Below, one piece after another: positions 1-5,599 of a stretch of DNA of 9,217 bases (position 1 is its first letter; each line of letters begins with the position of its first letter). Location: the NCBI GenBank assembly GCA_965363355.1, contig CBDTTM010000094.1, forward strand, positions 1 through 9,217. The letters run 5' to 3'. The position numbers and the translations under genes were made by a program. The stretch is from CBDTTM01 sp965363355. GTDB taxonomy: Bacteria; Bacillota; Negativicutes; Selenomonadales; Selenomonadaceae. Below the pieces are notes generated by a model. That model made no database searches. It was not told where the DNA came from and worked only from the letters and a program-made list of their open reading frames with translations.

Positions 1-20
1 TTGATGATTCGATAAACCAA

Positions 21-38
21 TAATGAAATTTTTCACAA
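21..38. promoter_or_regulatory. possible Rex-type redox operator
   Basis: TAATGAA-N4-TTCACAA matches 12 of 14 specified positions of the Rex consensus TTGTGAA-N4-TTCACAA. Rex is an NADH-sensing repressor of fermentation genes in Gram-positive anaerobes. The site lies over 300 bp from citD, so it may instead serve a gene to the left of the window. It is a single near-match in AT-rich DNA, so chance is quite possible. Confidence 0.2.
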
Positions 39-76
39 GGGTGTTGGTTCTGTTAAAGCAGAAATATTAAACTGTT

Positions 77-94
77 TTATTACTATTTTAATAA
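77..94. repeat. AT-only inverted repeat TTATTA-N6-TAATAA
   Basis: Two perfect 6-base arms, TTATTA (77-82) and TAATAA (89-94), are separated by 6 bases. The geometry equals that of the repeat at 223-240 although the arm sequences differ. It could be a regulator site for the cit operon. The AT-only arms make a chance origin likely. Confidence 0.2.
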
Positions 95-222
95 TGATAT
101 AAAAAGTTAAACAATTGATAAATTCCTAAAATAAAACAGAATGATTTGCCAGGGGATGGGGTAGGCGGCGTTTTTGTGAGGGGTAATTTATGACAATAAA
201 GAAATGGTTAATTTTGTAAAAA

Positions 223-245
223 ACAATAGGTTATTATTGTATAAT
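223..245 (+). promoter_or_regulatory. candidate cit promoter -10 with overlapping dyad
   Basis: A perfect TATAAT at 240-245 directly abuts a perfect inverted repeat, ACAATA (223-228) N6 TATTGT (235-240). A second short dyad, ATAAT-N5-ATTAT, covers 241-255. The nearest -35-like word, TTGTAA at 214-219, is 20 bp away, which is too far for a simple sigma-70 promoter. The overlap of a dyad with the -10 is where a regulator would compete with or assist RNA polymerase. The role is inferred; only the sequence matches are seen. Confidence 0.3.
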
Positions 246-314
246 TGTATATTATCGATTTTTTCTATAGCGCATGATTGGTAATTCGTATTTTTTTTAT
301 AATTCAGAAATAAC

Positions 315-320
315 TATAAT
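315..320 (+). promoter_or_regulatory. second candidate -10 for citD
   Basis: A perfect TATAAT lies 41 bp before the citD start. It would give transcripts starting near 327 with a leader of about 34 bases. The sequence 17 bp upstream is a T run (291-298) and not a true TTGACA-like -35. The position is good and the promoter context is weak. Confidence 0.3.
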
Positions 321-360
321 AGATAACAGATGATCCAATTGATTAAAGGAGGATTTTAGC

Positions 361-651
361 ATGCAGAAAAATGCAAATAAAGTTCTTATTCAGTCGGGAA
401 CGGCCGGATTTGACGAAAAAAATGATATTTTGGTTACCGTTGCACCGGGCCAGGCAGGACAAGGGATAACGGTGAAGCTCGTGTCACCGGTGAAACTCCA
501 ATACGGAAAGCAAATGGAAAAAGTGATTCGCGAAACGGTGCAAGAAGCTGGATTCAGTGATGTGACCGTAGACGCTATCGATAAAAGCGCATGGGATTAT
601 ACGATTAAAGCCAGAGTATTAGGGGCATTGGAAAGGGGCATGAAGAAATGA
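361..651 (+). CDS. citD: citrate lyase acyl carrier protein (gamma subunit), atypical attachment motif
   Basis: This 96-residue protein is the size of CitD (about 95-100 residues). It is the first gene of a CitD-CitE-CitF order that is diagnostic for citrate lyase. CitD carries the acetyl or citryl group as a thioester on a phosphoribosyl-dephospho-CoA group and shuttles it between CitF and CitE. Family features visible are DILVTVAPG (22-30), a VKLVSPVKLQYG stretch (38-49) and a C-terminal YTIKARVLGALERG (80-93), as in CitD. The usual attachment motif GTxES(S/G)D is altered. After SGT (12-14) comes AGFDEKND (15-22), so lysine 20 sits where the modified serine should be, and there are three extra residues. 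The nearest serine is S12. The start is set by AAAGGAGG at 345-352, 8 bp before the ATG. The stop overlaps the citE start. Family assignment is firm; activity is uncertain. A carrier of a related lyase such as citramalate lyase is an alternative. Confidence 0.88.
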   Translation: MQKNANKVLIQSGTAGFDEKNDILVTVAPGQAGQGITVKLVSPVKLQYGKQMEKVIRETVQEAGFSDVTVDAIDKSAWDYTIKARVLGALERGMKK

Positions 652-1556
652 TCGATCCAAAGACGAAATTACGCCGCACGATGATGTTTGTGCCAGGCAA
701 TAATCCAAAAATGATCAACAGTGCTGATACATATGGCGCTGACAGCTTGATGTTTGATATCGAAGACTCGATTGCTGTTACAGAAAAAGACACAGCGCGT
801 CTTTTGGTTGCAGAAGCGCTCAAATCAATAAAATTCAAATCGGAAACGGTTGTCCGCATCAATCATCCGACGCAGACGCCGTTTGGCATGGATGACCTCA
901 AAGTCATTTTGCCAGCGAAACCGGATTTGATTCGTTTGCCAAAACTTGAATGCATCGAAGAACTCGATTTAGTTACGGCAGAAATTGAACGTGTAGAAAA
1001 AGAAAATGGCTGGGAAGAAGGTACGATCCGCATCATCGCAGCGATTGAAAGCGTAAAAGGCCTTTATAATGTGCGTGAAATGTGCAAGCATCCGCGTATG
1101 GTCGCTATTGCTCTTGGCGCGGAAGATTTTATTGCCAATATCAAAACCAATCGGACGAAATCCGGAATTGAGCTCTATTTTGCCCGTTCGGAAATTCTTA
1201 TGGCAGCTCGTGATGCGGAAATTCAGTGCCTGGATACCGTATTCTCTGATGTAAAAGACATGGAAGGTTTTGAGCATGAAGTAACCAACAGCCGTGATAT
1301 GGGCTTTGATGGAAAATCGGTCATTCATCCAAAACAGATCACCGAAGTGCATCGCCTCTATACGCCTACGGATATTCAGATCAAAAAAGCGTTGAAGGTT
1401 TTGGACGCTTATGAAGACGCACAGAAAAACCATAAAGGCGTGCTTGCTGTTGATGGCAAAATGATCGATGGCCCAATCGTCGTTCGGGCGCAGCGTGTCG
1501 TAGATCAGGCGATAGCTGCTGGCGTAAATGTAGAAGAAAAGAGGGAACAGGCATGA
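648..1556 (+). CDS. citE: citrate lyase beta subunit (citryl-ACP lyase)
   Basis: CitE splits citryl-ACP into oxaloacetate and acetyl-ACP in the cytoplasmic citrate lyase complex. The 302 residues match the usual length (about 290-305) of this TIM-barrel HpcH/HpaI aldolase-superfamily protein. Visible motifs in order are FVPGNNP (14-20), FDIEDS (36-41), the substrate-binding VRIN (69-72), RLPK (96-99), AAIES with metal-ligand Glu134, ALGAEDF with metal-ligand Asp160, and near the C-terminus GFDGKSVIHPKQI, followed by DGPIVVRAQRV. All catalytic elements known from the family appear intact. The ATG overlaps the citD stop as ATGA, with AAGGGG 9 bp upstream, so translation is probably coupled. The citF start overlaps its stop in the same way. 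Citramalyl-specific relatives cannot be excluded from the sequence alone. Confidence 0.95.
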   Translation: MIDPKTKLRRTMMFVPGNNPKMINSADTYGADSLMFDIEDSIAVTEKDTARLLVAEALKSIKFKSETVVRINHPTQTPFGMDDLKVILPAKPDLIRLPKLECIEELDLVTAEIERVEKENGWEEGTIRIIAAIESVKGLYNVREMCKHPRMVAIALGAEDFIANIKTNRTKSGIELYFARSEILMAARDAEIQCLDTVFSDVKDMEGFEHEVTNSRDMGFDGKSVIHPKQITEVHRLYTPTDIQIKKALKVLDAYEDAQKNHKGVLAVDGKMIDGPIVVRAQRVVDQAIAAGVNVEEKREQA

Positions 1557-3109
1557 AAAATGCAGTTGGACGTGAGATTCCCGAAAAAATCGCGGGACTT
1601 GAAGATATAAAACTTTATCAAGGCGAATTTGCTTATCAACCAGAAGGTAATTGCCGTGGCAAAAAAATCCGTGTCGGAAAACCTGGCGCCGATAAAGTTC
1701 TCGCATCGATTGATGAAGCAATCGAAAAAACAGGCCTTAAAGATGGACAGACAATATCATTTCACCATCATTTGAGAAATGGTGATTATCTCTTAAAGAT
1801 GGTCATGGAAAAAATTGCTGCAAAAGGCATCAAAGATATTACGGTTGCTTCGAGCTCATTGAGCCCTTGCCACGATTTTTTGGTGGATTATATTGAAGAT
1901 GGAACGGTTACTGCACTGGAAACGAGCGGACTTCGCGGCGCACTTGGCAAGTATCTGACTAAAAATCCGGGGAAACTCAAAAAACCAGTCATTATTCGTT
2001 CGCATGGTGGTCGTGCCAGAGCAATCGAAGCTGGTGAACTCAAGATTGACGTTGCCTTCATGGGCGCACCGACTTGCGACCATCTTGGCAATGCTACAGG
2101 CAAACAGGGAAAATCAGCATTTGGTTCGATGGGATATGCCATGATCGATGCAGCTTGCGCAGACCAGGTTGTCATGATTACCGATAACTTGATCGATGGT
2201 TTTGTTTATCCGTACAGCATTCCGCAGACTCAGGTCGACTATGTGGTTGCAGTCGAAGAAATCGGTGATCCGGAAGGCATTGCATCCGGTGCGATTCGTT
2301 TGACGAAAAGTCCTACGCAGCTTTTGATGGCGGAATACGCGGCAGAAGTCATGGAAAAAACAGGCTATATCAAGCAAGGATTTTCCATGCAGCTTGGCAG
2401 CGGCGGCGCATCTTTGGCAGCGGCGAAGTTCATTCGTGAAAAAATGGAAGCCAAGAATATCAAGGGAAGCTTTGGCATTGGTGGTGCGACGGGGATTTTC
2501 ACAGAAATGCTCAAAGATGATTTATTTGAAGTTTGCTATGATGCACAGACCTTTGATACGACTGCAATCGAGTCCATCAAAGAAAACCCGCGTCATCTTG
2601 AGGTATCGGCTTCTTTTTATGCCAATCCTTGGAATGCAAGCCCGATTGTAAATGCACTCGATGTCGTCATTTTGAGTGCAACGGAAGTCGATGTAGATTT
2701 CAACGTCAACGTCATTACGGATTCGAATGGAACCTTGATGGGCGCTTCTGGTGGTCATAGCGATACGGCAGCTGGAGCGAAGCTTTCCATCATCGTTGTG
2801 CCGCTTATCCGTGGACGCTTGCCAATGATTCGCGACCACGTACAAAATGTTGTAACGCCTGGCGAAAGCATTGACGTCATCATTACAGACCGCGGCATTG
2901 CAATCAATCCAAAACGTCAGGATTTGATTGAAAAATTAAAGGGTAGTAAACTTCCAATCAAGACCATCAAGGAACTTCAGGAAATGGCCTATGAATTCGT
3001 TGGCAAACCAGAAGAGATTCCAGTAAGCCAGGATGATAAAGATATTATTGCGGTTGTCGAATACCGTGATGGTACGATTATCGACTTGATTCGGAAACCA
3101 CTCATTTAA
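1553..3109 (+). CDS. citF: citrate lyase alpha subunit (citrate:acetyl-ACP transferase)
   Basis: CitF exchanges the acetyl group on CitD for citrate, making citryl-ACP and acetate. It belongs to the CoA-transferase superfamily. The 518 residues agree with the usual 505-520. Recognisable blocks are SFHHHLRNGD (69-78), the SHGGRARAIEAG segment (150-161), MGAPTCDHLGNATG (170-183), SIPQTQVDYVV (222-232), QLGSGGASLAAA (280-291), GIGGATG (308-314), SATEVDVDFNVNV (375-387) and GASGGHSDTAAGAK (397-410). No gaps or frameshifts are seen. The ATG overlaps the citE stop (ATGA), with GAGGG 7 bp upstream, so the three subunits are likely made in fixed proportions. The gene is followed by a strong hairpin, so citX and citG, which often follow citF, are not in this operon. 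Confidence 0.96.
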   Translation: MKNAVGREIPEKIAGLEDIKLYQGEFAYQPEGNCRGKKIRVGKPGADKVLASIDEAIEKTGLKDGQTISFHHHLRNGDYLLKMVMEKIAAKGIKDITVASSSLSPCHDFLVDYIEDGTVTALETSGLRGALGKYLTKNPGKLKKPVIIRSHGGRARAIEAGELKIDVAFMGAPTCDHLGNATGKQGKSAFGSMGYAMIDAACADQVVMITDNLIDGFVYPYSIPQTQVDYVVAVEEIGDPEGIASGAIRLTKSPTQLLMAEYAAEVMEKTGYIKQGFSMQLGSGGASLAAAKFIREKMEAKNIKGSFGIGGATGIFTEMLKDDLFEVCYDAQTFDTTAIESIKENPRHLEVSASFYANPWNASPIVNALDVVILSATEVDVDFNVNVITDSNGTLMGASGGHSDTAAGAKLSIIVVPLIRGRLPMIRDHVQNVVTPGESIDVIITDRGIAINPKRQDLIEKLKGSKLPIKTIKELQEMAYEFVGKPEEIPVSQDDKDIIAVVEYRDGTIIDLIRKPLI

Positions 3110-3135
3110 ACAAATGGATACGCATTGATTGAAAT

Positions 3136-3192
3136 GCCTGATAAAGGAGTCTTGCTGTAGAAGACTCCTCTTGTCAGGCGTTTATTTTCTTG
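3136..3192 (+). terminator. intrinsic terminator of the citDEF operon
   Basis: GCCTGATAA-AGGAGTCTT (3136-3153) pairs with AAGACTCCT-CTTGTCAGGC (3161-3179) to give a long GC-containing stem with one small internal irregularity and a loop of about 7 bases. A T-rich stretch (3181-3191) follows. It starts 27 bp after the citF stop. Confidence 0.9.
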
Positions 3193-3218
3193 TCAGAAAA
3201 GAGGAGATTCAATCTAAA
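3190..3218 (+). promoter_or_regulatory. candidate sigma-70-type promoter for first chemoreceptor
   Basis: TTGTCA (3190-3195, 5 of 6 to TTGACA) is followed after 17 bp by TCTAAA (3213-3218, 4 of 6 to TATAAT). It would start transcription near 3225, about 78 bp before the receptor start. It overlaps the tail of the cit terminator. The sigma-28-like element just downstream is an alternative or additional promoter. Confidence 0.35.
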
Positions 3219-3229
3219 ATGGCTAAGTA

Positions 3230-3257
3230 TAAAAGAAGCTGGACTCAGGGACGATGA
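3230..3257 (+). promoter_or_regulatory. sigma-28-like (flagellar) promoter of first chemoreceptor
   Basis: TAAA (3230-3233), 16 bp, then GACGATGA (3250-3257) resembles the motility-sigma pattern TAAA-N15-GCCGATAA/T. The 9-mer AGGGACGAT (3247-3255) recurs upstream of the second receptor gene at exactly the same distance from an AAA (5446-5473). Chemoreceptor genes are common members of the sigma-28 regulon. The recurrence is seen; the sigma factor is inferred. Confidence 0.5.
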
Positions 3258-3302
3258 AACAGCTTTGGTAAATTTGTATATTTATTTAGGAGGAAATATT
3301 GC

Positions 3303-5315
3303 ATGCAGTTTAAAAATGTAAGAACGAAATTTCTTGTGATTTTATTGCCGTTATTTATTCTGAGCTTTTTTGTTTTATCAGGAATCAGCTATTATTTGGC
3401 AAATGCGGCTTTACTTAATGATGCACACAAAATTGCCAGCGGACTGGGCAATGAAATTGCCGCAGACATTCGGTCGGAGATGCTTGAGCCGACGATAAGG
3501 CTCGATGATTTGGCGAAAAATCCGGGACTGCAGCAAGGCGATGCCACGTCTAAAGCGGCGATTTTATCCACGCCTTTGGTTTCGGGCAGCAATGTCGCAC
3601 AGTATTTTTATTCGGATTTAAATGGAAAGGCACTTCGTAATGACGGAAAGGTTCTTGACCGCGGGGATCGCGAATATATAAAAATTCCACAACAGACGAA
3701 GAAACCTTATATAGCAAAACCTTTTATGGGCGAATCGACGGGAAAGCTCATGACGATGATGACTCGTCCGGTTTTTGTCAACAATCAGCTTACGGGTTTT
3801 GTCTTGGCATCAATTAATTTGGATAGCTTATCAAAATTAGTTGAAAATGTATCTTTCTTTAAGACGGGTTATGCGTATTTGGCAGACAGCTCGGGGCTTG
3901 TCATCGGCTATAGCCGTAAACCAGAGCTTGTCGGTAAGATGGACTTGTCGCAAAAGAAAGTCGAAGGCGTGGGCGAACTTGATGATCGCTTGGTTCAGGC
4001 TTTTAAAACGGCGATGGAAAGTAATACGCAGACGGCTGCGGATTATCGTTCGACCGATGGTGTCGAAAATATCGCCATCATAACGCCGATTGAACTCGAT
4101 GGCAGGACCTGGGCTGTTGTTGCCGCTGCTCCGCAAGCTGAAGTTGAAGCAGAATCCGCGGTATTGTTCAAGATCATGATGGGGATATCCCTATTGGCAG
4201 TGATTTTGGCGATTTTTGTCATCTTTATTTTCGCCAAAAAGGTTACGACACCGATCATAGCGATTCGCGACGAATGCGATGTGCTTAATTCAGGCGATTT
4301 AAGACAAAATGATATTGCCGTTGAAGCGCAAGACGAAATTGGTCAGTTGGCGAAAGGCTTTGATTCGATGCGGCAGACTTTGCGTAACTTGATTCGCAAG
4401 GTTCAAGATCAGACGGAACAAGTCGCAGCTGCTGGGGAAGAACTCACAGCTAGTGCTGAGCAATCGGCTCAGGCGTCAAACCAGGTCGCGATTTCGATTA
4501 CGAACATCGCTGAAGGGGTAGAACGTCAGTCGCAAGCAGCAACACAAATCCGCATGATTTCTGAGAAGATAAATAACCATGCACAGAAATTGACGGAAAA
4601 AACGCAGGGCATTGCGCAAGACGCTAAGGCAACGACAGACCAGGTCGGCAGTGGCCGGGCGTCGATAGCCAAAGTAGTCAGCCAAATGGAACAGATTACT
4701 TTAGGGACGCAAACGATAGAAACTTCGATAGGCCAGCTGGCAAAAGGTTCCGATGAAATCGGGCATATTGTCGAGCTCATCTCAAATATTGCCGGGCAGA
4801 CCAATTTGTTGGCGCTCAATGCAGCAATAGAGGCGGCAAGAGCTGGGGAAGCGGGCCGAGGCTTTGCTGTAGTTGCCGAGGAAGTACGCAAACTGGCAGA
4901 AGAATCAGAGCGGTCCTCACAACAGATTGCTGCTTTGGTGCAGAAAAATCATGAGGGCATGAAAAATGCAGTTGAAGCAAGTCAAAAAGGCTCTGAAAAT
5001 GTCCGTATGGGAATCGATACGGTTAAGTCTGCCGATGAAGTATTCAAAGCGATTGTTACGGCAATTGAAAAGTTATCAACAGAAATCATCAGCGTATCGA
5101 GTGCAATCCATGATATGTCTAAGGATAATGCCTCGATGATGCTCTCGATTCGAGATATTGAACAGATCAGCAATAAAAATGCGGATGATTCACAATCTGT
5201 ATCGGCAGCTACTGAAGAACAATCGGCTTCAATGGAAGAAATCGCGACAGCCAGCCAAAACTTGGCAAAACTGGCGGCGGATCTTCAGACAGAAGTCAGT
5301 CGTTTCAAGGTCTGA
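3303..5315 (+). CDS. methyl-accepting chemotaxis protein with Cache-type sensor domain
   Basis: This 670-residue membrane chemoreceptor controls the CheA kinase through CheW. The order is: TM1 (about 10-32); a large extracytoplasmic region (about 35-283) resembling a double Cache domain, with GDREYIKIPQ (121-130), YIAKPFMGESTGK (136-148) and a second-module GYAYLADSSGLVIGY (189-203); TM2 (about 288-311); HAMP (about 312-366); and a coiled-coil signalling domain to the end. The highly conserved CheA/CheW-contact tip runs from NIAGQTNLLALNAA to EEVRKLAE (495-533). Likely methylation segments are EELTASAEQSAQAS (379-392) and SAATEEQSAS (634-643). It ends in FKV without a CheR-docking pentapeptide. 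The start is chosen by AGGAGGA at 3288-3294, 8 bp before the ATG. The ligand is unknown; Cache domains bind organic acids, amino acids or purines. Placement after citDEF hints at a carboxylate, but a terminator separates them. Confidence 0.93.
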   Translation: MQFKNVRTKFLVILLPLFILSFFVLSGISYYLANAALLNDAHKIASGLGNEIAADIRSEMLEPTIRLDDLAKNPGLQQGDATSKAAILSTPLVSGSNVAQYFYSDLNGKALRNDGKVLDRGDREYIKIPQQTKKPYIAKPFMGESTGKLMTMMTRPVFVNNQLTGFVLASINLDSLSKLVENVSFFKTGYAYLADSSGLVIGYSRKPELVGKMDLSQKKVEGVGELDDRLVQAFKTAMESNTQTAADYRSTDGVENIAIITPIELDGRTWAVVAAAPQAEVEAESAVLFKIMMGISLLAVILAIFVIFIFAKKVTTPIIAIRDECDVLNSGDLRQNDIAVEAQDEIGQLAKGFDSMRQTLRNLIRKVQDQTEQVAAAGEELTASAEQSAQASNQVAISITNIAEGVERQSQAATQIRMISEKINNHAQKLTEKTQGIAQDAKATTDQVGSGRASIAKVVSQMEQITLGTQTIETSIGQLAKGSDEIGHIVELISNIAGQTNLLALNAAIEAARAGEAGRGFAVVAEEVRKLAEESERSSQQIAALVQKNHEGMKNAVEASQKGSENVRMGIDTVKSADEVFKAIVTAIEKLSTEIISVSSAIHDMSKDNASMMLSIRDIEQISNKNADDSQSVSAATEEQSASMEEIATASQNLAKLAADLQTEVSRFKV

Positions 5316-5354
5316 TATAGTCGATTTCGAGTCTTAAAATAGGGTAAAAGACCT

Positions 5355-5407
5355 ATCCCACACAAGTGAGCCTTTAAAAGGCTTTGCTTGTGTGGGATTT
5401 TCTTTTG
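5355..5407 (+). terminator. intrinsic terminator after first chemoreceptor
   Basis: ATCCCACACAAG (5355-5366) pairs perfectly with CTTGTGTGGGAT (5387-5398). The inner part continues the stem through GCCTTT/AAAGGC, with wobble pairs and one bulge. A TTTTCTTTT tract follows. It separates the two receptor genes, so the second needs its own promoter. Confidence 0.9.
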
Positions 5408-5445
5408 GGTAGAACCTTTTATTTTAGGAATAAAATTAAATTATT

Positions 5446-5473
5446 GAAATAAATAGAAACATAGGGACGATAT
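5446..5473 (+). promoter_or_regulatory. sigma-28-like (flagellar) promoter of second chemoreceptor
   Basis: GAAA (5446-5449), 16 bp, then GACGATAT (5466-5473) matches 7 of 8 bases of GCCGATAT and 3 of 4 of TAAA, the motility-sigma pattern. AGGGACGAT (5463-5471) is the same 9-mer, at the same spacing, as upstream of the first receptor. A sigma-70 reading also exists, TTGAAA (5444-5449) and GATATT (5469-5474), but its 19 bp spacer is poor. Transcription would begin near 5481, leaving a leader of about 100 bases. Confidence 0.5.
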
Positions 5474-5490
5474 TCCCGATTTTGGGGAAT
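5472..5490 (+). other. leader hairpin of second chemoreceptor
   Basis: ATTCCC (5472-5477) and GGGAAT (5485-5490) form a perfect 6 bp stem around a 7-base loop. It lies at the predicted transcript start and ends immediately before GAGGAG (5491-5496). There is no T tract, so it is not a terminator. It could protect the mRNA 5' end or mask the following ribosome binding site. Depending on where transcription starts, part of it may not be in the RNA. Confidence 0.3.
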
Positions 5491-5500
5491 GAGGAGAAAT

Positions 5501-5599
5501 ATGGCAGGAGATGCTGAACGATTACGGGAATACAGGGTAATAGGTAAGGATATATATTGTATTTTCAGAGGGAGTGTAAGAAGTGAATTGGTTAAATGA
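5501..5599 (+). CDS. possible 32-codon leader ORF overlapping the receptor start
   Basis: An ATG at 5501 follows GAGGAG (5491-5496) by only 4 bases and opens 32 codons, beginning MAGDAERLREY and ending RSELVK. It stops with TGA at 5597-5599, 17 bases inside the following receptor gene, in a different frame. The layout would allow translational coupling with the weaker GTG start of that receptor. I recognise no family. The ORF is short and the ribosome spacing is tight, so it may be accidental. Confidence 0.2.
   Translation: MAGDAERLREYRVIGKDIYCIFRGSVRSELVK

Larger units (their letters stand above)
1..360. other. AT-rich intergenic region upstream of citD
   Basis: There is no credible gene in these 360 bases. 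The longest local open frame with an ATG (24-71, 15 codons) has no ribosome binding site. The stretch is strongly AT-rich and contains two 6-N6-6 inverted repeats (77-94 and 223-240), a Rex-like half-palindrome (21-38) and two perfect TATAAT hexamers (240-245 and 315-320). Neither hexamer has a convincing -35 at 16-18 bp, which would fit a promoter that depends on an activator. Citrate fermentation operons are normally induced by dedicated regulators (CitAB two-component systems, or CitI/CitO in lactic acid bacteria). No regulator gene is visible here. The preceding gene lies outside the window. Confidence 0.6.

Noticed and set aside
24..71. 15-codon ORF near the left edge
   Set aside because: It has no ribosome binding site, is AT-rich and very short, and has no coding signal.
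969..1721. Long (250-codon) open frame on the minus strand across citE and citF
   Set aside because: It is fully antisense to two intact, recognisable genes. It has no ribosome site and a composition (many F, H, R, C) typical of a shadow frame.
3219..3257. 12-codon ORF (MAKYKRSWTQGR) between the cit terminator and the first receptor
   Set aside because: Its ribosome site GAGGAG is 12 bases away, and it overlaps both candidate promoters, so it would hardly be transcribed.
3236..3265. AAGCTG/CAGCTT stem before the first receptor, considered as a c-di-GMP riboswitch
   Set aside because: The conserved core words of the c-di-GMP-I and -II classes are absent. The stem has only 6 bp and an 18-base loop, and it overlaps the sigma-28-like promoter.
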